64,000 bases of DNA. It comes from Balaenoptera acutorostrata. Taxonomy: Eukaryota > Chordata > Mammalia > Artiodactyla > Balaenopteridae. The translations under genes were made by a program, and so were the position numbers. Positions 35,535 to 47,471 of this stretch are shown here, one piece after another. The stretch spans positions 57,633,636-57,697,635 of the forward strand of contig NC_080075.1 in assembly GCF_949987535.1 (NCBI RefSeq), in the 5' to 3' direction. The notes under the pieces are model-generated. The model did not search any database, was not told the DNA's origin, and saw only the letters and a program-made list of their open reading frames with translations. Each line of letters starts with the position of its first letter. Positions within the stretch are counted from its first letter, which is position 1.

Positions 35535-35700
35535 TGTCTCTCAAAAATTTTCATTAGGGAAATTTTCAGACACACACAAAAATAGACAGTGATATTATAT
35601 AACGAACCCCATGTACCTACCACATAGCTTAAACAGTTCTCAACATTTGGACTATATTGCTTCAACCATCCTTCCCCTCAAGTTTCAGTTTTTAGCCCTC
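35535..35700 (-). mobile_element. Old L1M 3'UTR fragment
   Basis: GAAATTTTCAGACACACACA, GAACCCCATGTACCTACCAC and AACAGTTCTCAACATTTGG are the antisense 3' pattern of old L1M. Confidence 0.65.
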
Positions 35701-36059
35701 TGATTTCTATACCATCTTCCTCAGAAATCTGTCCCATTCTTGTGACTCTGGCTACTGCCTCAGTGAATCTGAGCCCCAAATGTGGAACACAAGCCCCTTC
35801 CTTTGATGAACCTCACTTAGTTGATGTATAGGGGGAGGTTTAGTTACCCTCCAGCCCCAGAGATTAATCTTGGTTAGTCTAAACTATCTATGACAATTTC
35901 ATTCCCCTTAAGGTGATTTGGTTTAGGAATGTGCATGTGATGCAAATCAGGCTAGCTAGTGACACTTGAGGGGCAAGAGGCAGGAAATGGGGCGGGGTGG
36001 GGGGGGTACTCTTATAAGGGAACGTGAAAAAGGCATGCTCTTCTTTTGTTGGAGCCAAA

Positions 36060-36632
36060 CTGCCTGCAGTTGTATCTCAGTGATGCCACTCACTAGCTAG
36101 GTAACTCTGAACAAGTTACATAACTTCCACACCTCAATTTTCTTATCTGTAAAATAGGATGATAGAACCAATTCACAGGGTTGTTGTAAGGAACAAAGGA
36201 ATTAATATACGTAAAGTGTTTAGAACAGTATCTGGCCTATCAAAAGTGTGAAGTAGGGACTTCCCTGGTGGCACAGTGGTTAAGAATCTGCCTGCCAATG
36301 CAGGGGACACGGGTTCGAGCCCTGGTCCAGGATGATCCCACATGCCGTGGAGCAACTAAGCCTGTGCACCACAACTACTGAGCCTGCGCTCTAGAGCCCG
36401 CGAGCCACAACTACTGAAGCCTGTGCGCCTACAGCCCATGCTCCACAACAAGAGAAGCCAACTCTTCTCACAACAATGAGAAGCCCGTACACAGCAACGC
36501 AAGAGTAGCCCCCGCTCACCGCAATTAGAGAAAGCTGGCACGCAGCAACGAAGACCCAATGCAGCCAAATAAATAAATAAATAAATAAAAGTGTGAAGTA
36601 AATTTTAGCTATTATTATTATTTTGTAAGGAT
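36060..36632 (+). mobile_element. MIR SINE split by a CHR-type SINE
   Basis: The MIR left part has CCACTCACTAGCTAGGTAAC, CAATTTTCTTATCTGTAAAA and AGTGTTTAGAACAGTATCTG. The right part (36,601-36,632) has TTTTAGCTATTATTATTATT. The younger SINE sits between them. Confidence 0.85.
36256..36586 (+). mobile_element. CHR-type SINE nested in MIR
   Basis: GGGACTTCCCTGGTGGCACA head and (AAAT)n tail. The exact 14-bp duplication AAAAGTGTGAAGTA lies at 36,242-36,255 and 36,587-36,600. Confidence 0.97.
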
Positions 36633-37032
36633 GTGATGCTTGGAACTGTGGCAGCCATTTGTGACTATGGAGGGGCAAGCTTGAGGAGAAAGACCAGCTC
36701 ACTGCGCATGAGAGGAAATGTAGAAAGGACCTTAATCACTGATGTCAAGCTACTGAGTTAAACAACCTTGGAATCATTCTATCCCTGAATTTCTCAATAA
36801 AGGAGAGAATAATTTTCCTTATTATATGTCTCTTTGGTTGAATTTTCTATTATTCATAGCTCAAAGCATCCTAATGGATACATATGCCCCAAATAAGATT
36901 TCTTTTCCCCAAAGCTTGCTCAAGTTTATTGCCTCTTTCAAGGCACTGCGATTTCCCCATTCAGTCTTCTATATAATTCCCCATATCTAGCCAGTTTTGT
37001 CAATGTTTTTATAGTATGTGTTTTTTTGTTTT

Positions 37033-37380
37033 TTTATAAATTTATTTATTTATTTTTGGCTGTGTTGGGTCTTTGGTGCTGTGCACAGGCTTTCTCTAGT
37101 TGTGGCGAGCAGGGGCTACTCTTGTGTTGCTGTGTGCGGGCTTCTCATTGCGTTGGCTTCTCCTGTTGCAGAGCACGGGCTCTAGGTGCACAGGCTTCAG
37201 TAGTTGTGGCACGTGGGCTCAGTGGTTGTGGCTTGCGGGTTCTAGAGCACAGGCTCAATAGTTGTGGTGCACAGGCTTAGTTGCTCTGCGGCATGTGGGA
37301 TCTTCCCAGGCCTGGGCTTGAACCCGTGTCCCTTGCATTGGCAGGCAGATTCGTAACCACTGCGCCACCAGGGAAGCCCT
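37033..37380 (-). mobile_element. CHR-type SINE
   Basis: The antisense body ends GCGCCACCAGGGAAGCCC. The likely duplication is TCAATGTTT (37,000-37,008; 37,383-37,391). This leaves a short non-SINE piece (ATAGTATGTG) between tail and duplication, as in two other minus-strand copies. Confidence 0.9.
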
Positions 37381-37509
37381 TATCAATGTTTCTTTCAACT
37401 TTTTCTTTCTCTCCATTAACAAAGTTACTGTTACTGGCAAAACAAAAAATAGTGCAGTTAATGCCTGAAATAGCCCTTATGAGAAGTGAGGGGCTCATAT
37501 AATGTAAAA

Positions 37510-37605
37510 ATTGGTCATGGCCATCTCTGTCTTATTTACAGAATCTAGCACATAGTGGGTATTCAATATCTATTTGTTGAATGAATGAATGGAGGGATGG
37601 ATGAG
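37510..37605 (+). mobile_element. L2 3'-end fragment
   Basis: GAATCTAGCACATAGTGGGT, ATTCAATATCTATTTGTTGA and ATGAATGAATGG are the LINE-2 3' end. Confidence 0.75.
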
Positions 37606-39770
37606 GCATTTTCCAAGTGAATATTTTTCAGTGAATAATTTTTCAGAGAAAGAAATCTTCCTCTGCCAAATAAGTTTGTTTATTTGATTAACCATTAAAT
37701 AAAGTTGCTCCAGGACTTCTCAGAGCCTTCTATACGCTTCTATGCGTTAAGAATCAAGAGGAGACACTACTGTTCAGTGCTTCCCTAACTTAATTGACTA
37801 GAGAGGCATTTGTTTTCCAGTCACCATTTTCTGGAGTTCCACAGAACATAACTGGAAAAATGTTTAAGGCAGTGTTTTTTTAAATGAACACGATAACATT
37901 AGCTAACAAATGAAATTATACTTGAATAGAAATCAACTGTAGTTGGATTTTTCTTAAAAATATAGGGGCAGCATTCTGAAATTGGTACCCCCCTCCCACT
38001 TTTATATGGGACTGAGCCTACATGATAATACAGTAGGTGAAATTCCATAAATATCCCAAGGTCTCTGTAAGTTAACTCAGATATCCTACACTCAAATGCC
38101 TACAGAGGCCAAGAAGTAAATGAGTGAAGCACGTGAGTATAAAAAAACATACAGCACTAGCATGATAGTAAATGGCAGTTGGTCCTCAGTATCAGTGTCA
38201 GGGAATAACAGGTACCCAGCTAATGGGCCAGCTAATTCACCACTCTGCCTAAGTAGTGAATAAAGGCCCAGTGGCAAAAGCATTCCTCTTTTTTATTTTT
38301 TTCCCAAGAGAAACCTCACATCTGGACTTTTATGTAAATTTCCCAGTTTTTCAATATTAAGAATTAATTCAATTCCTTTTTAAAAATTGCATGGGCCAAA
38401 CACACCTCTGCCAGTTTTAGACCAATCAGCCTATCAACGGCATCTTTTAAGGTCCATCCTCATAACTGAAAAAACACCTGTAAACTCAGATTACACAGAA
38501 CAGTGAGCAATCACTCATGCTAAATTTCTGTGGCTTAATCTTTAAAAGAGCAAAGAATTTTCTGGAGTTTAGGTATCCTAAAGTGCATGATGAAAGAAAA
38601 AAAAGAGACATTTTACCATTTTATCTATTATAAGCTTAATATTCATATACATTTTATATATTCATGTAACATATGCACAGATATAAAATTTCAATTTAAC
38701 ACTTTGAAACAGTAGTTACTCAGAAAAATTAAGCCATCATTTATATCCTAAGTAGATCATGCTGTCACTTCTAACTACCACTACAGCAAATAATTCTTAC
38801 ATCACTTCATCGGGTTGATTTTGTTTTAACGGTTGACCATTAAAACAATCCTTTTAGAAAAGTTCTGTTGTCTGAATGCCATCAGTGTCTTGCTTCTCAG
38901 ATTAGCAATCTTATACTCTAGAGAAGAAATGTAAACAGATGGATATTTTAATATTAATAGATCATAGTATTTGTCAAATTTACCCTGTATAATTTAGATT
39001 GCTGTTTTGTTCCAAAAAAGAGAAAGCTCTGGCATTTATTAATAGCAGGTAATAGGAACAGAACTGTTGGTCTCAAACAGTTTTTGCCAATGACAGCTTT
39101 AGGCAGTAGAGAAAACTCTAGAACAATCTACACCCTATACTTGCTTTCCTATATACTCATTCTCATTTCCCAATGGAAAAAGAGTTGGGGATAACAATGA
39201 AGTGCCACTCAATGGGAAAGTTGGGGGAGATTATGTATGCATCTATTTTTGCAATTCTAGTATGACTTATTTATTATTTGAACAATGTGTACATATTCTG
39301 AAGTCTAAATATTGTAAAATTCCATGCTAAAACACTATTGATGCAAACATATAGTACTGCATGTTGTTAGTTAATCAAAACCCCTATTGAAGCTTAATTG
39401 AGCATGGAATGGAAGAACAGCAACTTTGGAAAACCATGACCAACCTAAAAGAATACTGATGAAGCAATGAGAACAAAAGTGTCCTTCCTGAAAATTGTGG
39501 GAATTTCTGCCAACCATTTATGCGCATATGCTATAGCTTTGCATGCATCCTATCTTCCTAGAAGAACACTGCATTAGTCCTCACTAAATTCTAACAAATC
39601 ACTAATTTTAGCTTATGAATATCAGAATCTCATAACCCTCAATAACTCAGTAGGTTTCAAGTAGGCCTTAGTTTTATGTGAAAATGAATGTCATTAAAAT
39701 TGGCTAAGATAATGCTTATAAGAACCAGGGACCATACTTCTGAGAATGACTTCATGGCCTGCCTAACTCC
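37606..39770. other. Unassigned AT-rich DNA
   Basis: No gene, RNA gene or recognisable repeat was seen in about 2.2 kb. Confidence 0.5.
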
Positions 39771-39774
39771 GTAC

Positions 39775-40465
39775 AATGTGCAGAGAGATCATCTGTTCAT
39801 CTCCCTTATATGTTGGAGCCCCTCGTGGAGGGGCCCAGATTAGCTTTTACATGGGGCCTATTTTACCAGCTGCCACTAGTTACTGCCTACCATATTAGCC
39901 CACACCAACATCTCCTCACACCTAAAGAACCTAATAGCTACTGGCAATGAAAGTTACCAGCCCCTACATTAGTAGCTAGCACCTCTAATGGTGTGCAAAA
40001 TTAATCAAAGGAACCTAAGAGCTCACAGTTCAGGCGTACAAAAATGCGTTGGGCAGCCATTCAGGATCTAGTCTTAGACCCATCTCTGCACCATCTCTGA
40101 GGCCTTGAACTTTCTTTGAATTGTACCAGACCCAAGGACACCACCTGCCATATTCAGAATAGCACCTGCCAACTGCAACCTCATGGGTCTCAAAGTTTCC
40201 CCTTGTAACTCTGCAACCATTTTGGACCCCAACTAATCTTTATTTAACAAGCACTTTTACTTCTTGCCAGCTCCAATTATAATTCTTGATAAACAATTCA
40301 TGTAATTAATGTACTGTTGCTGTTTTTGCCTTTAAAAACCTCCTCCACTTTGTATAATAGTTCAAGTGCTTTTTGAATCTGTGTCTCCTGGGCTACAGTC
40401 CTAACAAACCCCAAATACAAAGTGGGGGAGGCTTATAAAGGCCCCAAATAAGCACCTTTTAATTT
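39775..40465 (+). mobile_element. Probable solo LTR of an old endogenous retrovirus
   Basis: The layout fits a mammalian ERVL-type LTR. A TGCC-type GC-moderate body leads to TTTTTGCCTTTAAAAACCTC, then a CTGTGTCTCCTGGGCTACAG leader-like part, and GGCCCCAAATAAGCACCTTT near the right edge. No internal viral region is adjacent. The family is not certain and no edges with a duplication were found. Confidence 0.45.
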
Positions 40466-40734
40466 CAATTAGGTCTCCATTTCTGAAATTTTGGCTCACA
40501 TAGCTATTTTCAATATATCAAAAAACCTAAAGGAAATCATGCATTTACTTGTAATATAGTTGCATTGACCACATTTCTTACTTTTAGTCTGGAATTATGC
40601 CAACTCAATAAAGAAGTACCAGTATGCTCCAAGAGATCTGAAGTTTAGAATGACAGTTTTATATCTTTGATTTATAAAACAAGTAAACTCATCCTCATTT
40701 CCATGTCTTTGTTCATTTTGATTCACTCAACTGC

Positions 40735-40990
40735 AATCTTTTAATTCTTCCTTTTCAAATCCTCCCCATTTTTAAAGGATAGGCTCAAGATCCCACTAGT
40801 GCAGTCCTCAGAGATCTCCCATTACTCTTAAACTCTCCAACACTCATTGATTATTTTATTATCCTAATTTCTTAACATGTGCTAATCTTAATCCCAAACG
40901 CTGTATTTTTGTCTTCTCCATCACTTTTGAATCAGCATTGCATGAATGCAATGTTCTCCACTGAGTAGATACTCAACAAATGAATAAAAC
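40735..40990 (+). mobile_element. L2 fragment
   Basis: AGATCTCCCATTACTCTTAA and GAGTAGATACTCAACAAATG follow LINE-2 3' order. Confidence 0.5.
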
Positions 40991-41114
40991 TCACTTTTTG
41001 AATGGAACTGATTTGAATTTGTAGGACAGTTGACTGAAGTTCATCTATTTAATTTACATAATTTGTGGTGTCCTTAAAAAAAAACTGAGGTTAAGCAGAA
41101 GCTTACACACTTGA

Positions 41115-41486
41115 TTTTTATCTCTCCAACCTTTTTATTATGAACTTATTCATACATGGAGACAAATTTAAGAAAATTACAATGAACATCTGTATACTCT
41201 CCACCCAGATCCAACAATTTTTATGATTTTACCATATTTATTTCATCACTCACCAATGAACTATCTATACATATTTTATACTGTTGCTGAATCATTTAAA
41301 ATAAGTTGCAGGACAAGAGAGGCCGCGATAGTGAGAGGCCCACGCACCGCGATGAAGAGTGGCCCCCGCTCGCCGCAACTAGAGAAAGCCCTCGCACAGA
41401 AACGAAGACACAACACAGCCAAAAATAAATAAAAATTAAAAAAAAAAAAAAAAGTTGCAGGTATCATAACACTTACCTCTTAAATA
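41115..41486 (-). mobile_element. Old L1M 3'UTR fragment split by a truncated SINE
   Basis: TTATTATGAACTTATTCATA, ATGAACATCTGTATACTCTC and GATCCAACAATTTTTATGAT are the antisense 3' pattern of old L1M. The sequence resumes after the SINE at 41,452. Confidence 0.6.
41313..41451 (+). mobile_element. 5'-truncated CHR-type SINE
   Basis: It begins inside the body at ACAAGAGAGGCCGCGATAGT and ends CAGCCAAAAATAAATAAAAA plus an A run. The exact 10-bp duplication AAGTTGCAGG lies at 41,303-41,312 and 41,452-41,461. The tRNA-like head and its Pol III promoter are absent. Confidence 0.93.
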
Positions 41487-41537
41487 TTGGGTTGGCCAAA
41501 AAGTTCATTCGGGTTTTTCCGTAAGCTATTACCCAAC
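41487..41537. mobile_element. Miniature mariner remnant
   Basis: TTGGGTTGGCCAAAAAGTTC followed by ATTCGGGTTTTTCC is the terminal inverted repeat of an artiodactyl/cetacean mariner. Only a few bases of the opposite end (ACCCAAC) remain before a TA, so it is a 51-bp relic. Confidence 0.75.
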
Positions 41538-41761
41538 GTAAATTAATAATTAATTCACTTATGTCATTCAATATCCAGTTCTTATCCAATTGTCCCAAAA
41601 ATATCTCTTCTTTCTGTTTTTTTCCTAAACGGGATCCAATAAAGTTTTATGCATTGCATTTGTTTGTTATATCTTGTAGAGGAGGAAATAGTTTTCCATG
41701 TTTTGGGGTAGCGTGCCCTGGATCCCCTCAATCTCTTTACATGCTTTTAAACTAAAAGAGT

Positions 41762-41776
41762 CCTCCCTCTTTCTTT
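41762..41776. repeat. Left target-site duplication of L1-B
   Basis: CCTCCCTCTTTCTTT is identical to 47,993-48,007. Confidence 0.85.
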
Positions 41777-43930
41777 CTTTTTTTTTTTTTTAACACCTTT
41801 ATTGGAGTATAATTGCTTTACAATGTTGTGTTAGTCTCCGCTATATAACAAAGTGAATCAGCTATATGCCGTACGTATATCCCCATATCCCCACCCTCTT
41901 GAGTCTCCCTTCTACCCTCCTTATCCCACCCCTCTAGGTGGTCACAAAGCACCAAGCTGATTTCCCTGTGCTATGCAGCTGCTTCCCACTAGCTACCTAT
42001 TTTACATTTGGTAGTGTATATACGTCAGTGTTACTCTCTCACTTCGTCCCAGCTTACACTTCCCCCTCCCCGTGTCCTCAAGTCCATTCTCTACGTCTGT
42101 GTCTTTATTCCTGTCCTGCCACTAGGTTCATCAGAACCTTTTTTTTTTTTTTTTTAGATTCCATATATATGTGTTAGCACACAGTATTTTCTTTGTCCTT
42201 CTGACTTACTTCACTCTGTATGACAGTCTCTAGGTCCATACATCTGACTACAAAAAACTAAATTTCGTTTCTTTTTATGGCTAATATTCCATTGTATACA
42301 TGTGCCACATCTTCTTTATCCATTCATCTGTTGATGGACACTTAGGTTGCTTCCATGCTCTGGCTATTGTAAATAGAGTTGCAATGAATATTGTGCTACA
42401 TGGGTACATGCCCTATGGTGGGATTGCTGGGTCGTATGGTAGTTCTATTTTTAGTTTTTTGAGGAGCCTCTGTACTGTTCTCCATAGTGGCTGTAACAAT
42501 TTACATTCCCACCAACAGTGCAAGAGGGTTCCCTTTTCTCCACACCCTCTCCAGCATTTATTGTAGATTTTTTTGATGATGGACATTCTGACTGGTGTGA
42601 GGTGATACCTCATTGTAGTTTTGATTAGCATTTCTCTAATGATTAGTGATGCTGAGCATCCTTTCATGTGTTTGTGGGCAATCTGTATATCTTCTTTGGA
42701 GAAATCTCTATTTAGGTCTTCTGCCCGTTTTTGGATTGGGTTGTTTTCTTGATATTGAGCGGCATGAGCTGCTTGTATATTTTGGAGATTAATCCTTTGT
42801 CAGTTGCTTCGTTAGCAAATATTTTCTCCCATTCTGAGGGTTGTCTTTTTGTCTTGTTTATGGTTTCCTTTGTTGTGCAAAAGCTTTTAAGTTTCACTAG
42901 GTCCCATTTGTTTATTTTTGTTTTTATTTCCATTTCTCTAGGATGAGGGTCAAAAAGGATCTTGCTGTGATTTATGTCAGAGTGTTCTGCCTATGTTGTC
43001 CTCTAAGAGTTTTACAGTGTCTGGCCTTACATGTAGGTGTTTAATCCATTCTGAGTTTATTTTCGTATACGGTGTTAGGGAGTGTTCTAATTTCATTCTT
43101 TTACATGTAGCTGTCCAGTTTTCCCAGCACCACTTATTGAAGAGGCTGTCTTTTCTCCATTGTATATCCTTGCCTCCCTTGTCATAGATTAGTTGACCAT
43201 ATGTGCGTGGGTTTATCTCTGGGCTTTCTATCCTGTTCCATTGATCTATATTTGTTTTTGTGCCAGTACCATACTGTCTTGATTACTGTAGCTTTGTAGT
43301 ATAGTCTGAAGTCAGAGAGCCTGATTCCTCCAGCTCTGTTTTTCTTTCTCAAGATTCCTTTGGCTATTCAGGAACTTTTCTGTTTCCATACAAATTATGC
43401 AATTTTTTGTTCTAGTTCTGTGAAAAATGCCATTGGTAGTTTGATAGGGATTGCATTGAATCTGTAGATTGCTTTGGGTAGTATACTCATTTTTACAATA
43501 TTGATTCTTCCAATCCAAGAACATGGTATATTTCTCCATCTGTTTGTATCATCTTTAATTTCTTTCATCAGTGTCTTATAGTTTTCTGCATACAGATCTT
43601 TTGTCTCCTTAGGTAGGTTTATTCCTAGGTATTTTATTCTTTTTGTTGCAATGGTAAATGGGAGTGTTTCCTTAATTTCTCTTTCATATTTTTCATCATT
43701 AGTGTATAGGAATAGAAGAGATTTCTGTGCATTAACTTTGTATCCTGCTACTTTACCAAATTCGTTGATTAGCTCTAGTAGTTTTCTGGTGGCATCTTTA
43801 GGATTCTCTATGTATAGTATCATGTCATCTGCAAACAGTGACTGTTTTACTTCTTCTTTTCCAATTTGTATTGCTTTTATTTCTTTTTCTTCTCTGATTG
43901 CTGTGGCTAGGACTTCAAAAACTACGTTAA

Positions 43931-44230
43931 GGGCTTCCCTGGTGGTGCAGTGGTTGAGAATCCGCCTGCCAATGCAGGGGACACAGGTTCGAGCCCTGGT
44001 CTGGGAAGATCCCACATGCCGTGGAGCAACTGGGCCCGTGAGCCACAACTACTGAGCCTGTGCGTCTGGAGCCTGTGCTTCGCAACAAGACAGGCCACGA
44101 TAGTGAGAGGCCCGCGCACCGCAATGAACAGTGGCCCCCGCTTGCCGCAACTAGAGAAAGCCCTCGCACAGAAACAAAGACCCAACACAGCCAAAAATAA
44201 ATTAATTAATTAATTAATTATTTTAAAAAC
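43931..44230 (+). mobile_element. CHR-type SINE nested in L1-B
   Basis: GGGCTTCCCTGGTGGTGCAG head and an (AATT)n tail. CTACGTTAA lies at 43,922-43,930 and 44,231-44,239. Confidence 0.95.
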
Positions 44231-45723
44231 CTACGTTAAATAATAGTGGTGAGAGTGGACATCCTTGTCTCGTTCCTGATCTTACAGGAAATGCTTTCAG
44301 TTTTTCACCATTGAGAATGATGTTTGCTGTGGGTTTGTCGTATATGGCCTTTATTATGTTGAGGTAGGTTCCCTCTATGCCCACTTTCTGGAGGTTTTTT
44401 TTCATAAATGGGTGTTGAATTTTGTCAAAAGCTTTTTCTGCATCTATTGAGATGATCATATGGTTTTTATTCTTCAATTTGTTAATATGGTGTATCACAT
44501 TGATTGATTTGCATATTAAAGAATCCTTGCGTCCCTGGGATAAATCCCACTTGATCATGGTGTATGATCCTTTTAATGTGTTGTTGGATTCTGTTTGTTA
44601 GTATTTTGTTGAGGATTTTTGCATCTATATTCATCAGTGATATTGGTCTGTAATTTTCTTTTTTGTAGTATCTTTGTCTGGGTATCAGGGTGATTTTGGC
44701 CTCATAGAATGAGTTTGGGAGTGTTCCTTCCTCTGTAACTTTTTGGAAGAGTTTGAGAAGGATGGGTGTTAGCTCTTCTCTAAATGTTTGATAGAATTCA
44801 CCTGTGCAGCCATCTGGTCCTGGACTTTTGTTTGTTGGAAGATTTTTAATCACAGTTTCAATTTCATTACTTGTGATTGGTCTGTTCATACTTTCTATTT
44901 CTTCCTGGTTCAGCCTTGGAAGGTTATACCATTCTAAGAATTTGTCCATTTCTTTCAGGTTGTCCATTTTATTGGCATAGAGTTGCTTGTAGTAGTCTCT
45001 TAGGATGCTTTTTTTTTGGTGCGGTGTCTGTTGTAACTTCTTTTTCATTTCTAATTTTATTGATTTGAGTCCTCTTCCTCTTTTTCTTGATGAGTCTGGC
45101 TAATGGTTTATCAATTTTGTTTATCTTCTCAAAGAAACAGCTTTTAGTTTTATTGATCTTTGCTATTGTTTTCTTTGTTTCTATTTCATTTATTTCTGCT
45201 CTGGTCTTTATAATTTCTTTCCTTCTGCTAACTTTGGGTTTTGTTTGTTCTTCTTTCTCTAGTTCCTTTAGGTGTAAGGTTAGATTGTTATTTGAGATGT
45301 TTCTTGTTTCTTGAGGTAGGCTTGTATAGCTATAAACTTCCCTCTTAGAACTGCTTTTGCTGCATCCCATAGGTTTTGGGTTGTCGTGTTTTCATTGTCA
45401 TTTGTCTCTAGGTATTTTTTGATTTCCTCTTTGATTTGTTCAGTGATCTCTTGGTTATTCAGTAGCATATTGTTTAGCCTCCATGTGTTTGTATTTTTAA
45501 CAGTTTTTTCCTATAATTGATACCTAGTCTCATAGTATTGTGGTCAGAAAAGATACTTGGTATGATTTCAATTTTCTTAAATTCACCAGGGCTTGATTTG
45601 TGACCCAAGATATGATCAATCCTGGAGAATGTTCCATGTGCACTTGAGAAGAAAGTGTATTCTGTTGTTTTTGGATGGAATGTCCTATAAATATCAATTA
45701 AGTCCATCTTGTTTAATGGGTCT

Positions 45724-46030
45724 TTTTTTAAAAAATTAATTAATTAATTAATTAATTTTTTATTTTTGGCTGTGTTGGGTCTTCGTTTCTGTGCAAGGGC
45801 TTTCTCTAGTTGCGGCAAGCGGGGGCCACTCTTCATCGCGGTGCACGGGCCTCTCACTATCACGGCCTCTCTTGTTGCGGAGCACAGGCACCAGACACGC
45901 AGGCTCAGTAGTTGTGGCTCACGGGCCTAGTTGCTCCACGGCATGTGGGATCTTCCCAGACCAAGGCTTGAACCCATGTCCCCTGCATTGGCAGGCAGAT
46001 TCTCAACCACTGCGCCACTGGGGAAGCCCC
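45724..46030 (-). mobile_element. CHR-type SINE nested in L1-B
   Basis: Antisense body with an (AATT)n tail at its 3' side. TAATGGGTC lies at 45,714-45,722 and 46,031-46,039. Confidence 0.95.
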
Positions 46031-46600
46031 TAATGGGTCATTAAAGCTTGTGTTTCCTTATTTATTTTCATTTTGGATGACCTGTCCATTGGTGAAAGTG
46101 GGGTGTTAAAGTCCCCTACTATGATTGTGTTATTGTCGATTTCCCCTTTTATGGCTGTTAGCATTTGCCTTATGTACTGAGGTGCTCCTATTTTGGGTGC
46201 ATAAATATTTACAATTGTTATATCTTCTTCTTGGATTTATCCCTTGATCATTATGTAGTGTCCTTCTTTGTCTCTTGTAATAGTCTTTATTTTAAAGTCT
46301 ACTTTGTCTGATATGAGGATTGCTACTCCAGCTTTCTTTTGATTTTCATTTGCATGGTGTATCTTTTTCCATCCACTCACTTTCAGTCTGTATGTGTCCA
46401 TAGGTGTGAAGTGGGTCTCTTGTAGACAGCATTTGTACGGGTCTTGTTTTTGTATCCATTCAATCAGTCTATGTCTTTTGGTGGGAGGATTTAATCCATT
46501 TACGTTTAAGGTAATTATCGATATGGATGTTCCTATTACCATTTTCTGAATTGTTTTGGGTTTGTTATTGTAGGTCGTTTCCTTCTCTTGTGTTTCCTGC

Positions 46601-47471
46601 CTAGAAAAGTTCCTTTAGCATTTGTTGTAAAGCTGGTTTGGTGGTGCTTAATTCTCTTAACTTTTGCTTACCTGTAAAGGTTTTAATTTCTCCATTGAAT
46701 CTGAACGAGATCCTTGCTGGGTAGAGTAATCTTGGTTGTAGGTTTTTCCCTTTCATCACTTTAAATATGTCCTGCCACTCCCTTCTGGCTTGCAGAGTTT
46801 CTGCTGAAAAATCAGCTGTTAACCTTATGGGGATTCCCTTGTATGTTATTTGTTGCTTTTCCCTTGCTGCTTTTAATATTTTTTCTTTGTATTTAATTTT
46901 TGATAGTTGGAATAATTTGTGTCTCGTGTGTTTCTCTTTGGGTTTTTCCTGTATGGTACTTTCTGTGCTTCCTGGACTTGACTATTTCCTTTCCCATGTT
47001 AGGGAAGTTTTTGACTATAATCTCTTCAAATATTTTCTCAGACCCTTTCTTTTTCTCTTGTTCTTCTGGGACCCCTATAATTTGAATGTTGGTGTGTTTA
47101 ATGTTGTCCCAGAGGTCTCTGAGACTGTCTTCAATTCTTTTCATTCTTTTTTCTTTATTCTGCTCCCTGGCAGTTATTTCCACCGTTTTATCTTCCAGCT
47201 CACTTATCTGTTCTTCTGCCTCAGTTATGCTGCTATTGATTCCTTCTAGAGTATTTTTAGTTTCAGTAATTGTGTTGTTCGTCACTGTTTGTTTACTCTT
47301 TAGTTCTTCTAGATCCTTATTAAATGTTTCTTGTATTTTCTCCATACTGTGTCCAAGATTTTGGATCATCTTTACTATCATTACTCTGAATTCTTTTTCA
47401 GGTAGGTTGCCTATTTCATCTTCATTTATTTGGTCTTGTAGGTTTTTACCTTGCTCCTTCATCTGTAACAT
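46601..47471 (-). pseudogene. L1-B ORF1, broken
   Basis: The reading starts MLQMKEQGKN at 47,471 and runs 192 codons to 46,893, where the frame shifts. The C-terminal part then continues in another frame to the TAG at 46,601-46,603. A coiled-coil-like charged stretch (KDLEELKSKQ, ISELEDKTVEI) precedes the RNA-binding part. The predicted role is the L1 RNA chaperone. Confidence 0.85.

Larger units (their letters stand above)
42165..46542 (-). pseudogene. L1-B ORF2 (endonuclease-reverse transcriptase), broken
   Basis: The start ATG at 46,542 gives MVIGTSISIITLNVNGLN. The endonuclease part keeps SRIDHILGHK (near 45,620). The RT part keeps NKSPGPDG (near 44,830) and FADDMILYI (near 43,825). The C-terminal cysteine region is [18 protein letters not shown] (near 42,530). 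Two SINEs and several frameshifts split it. Gene order and length otherwise match a complete ORF2. Confidence 0.9.
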
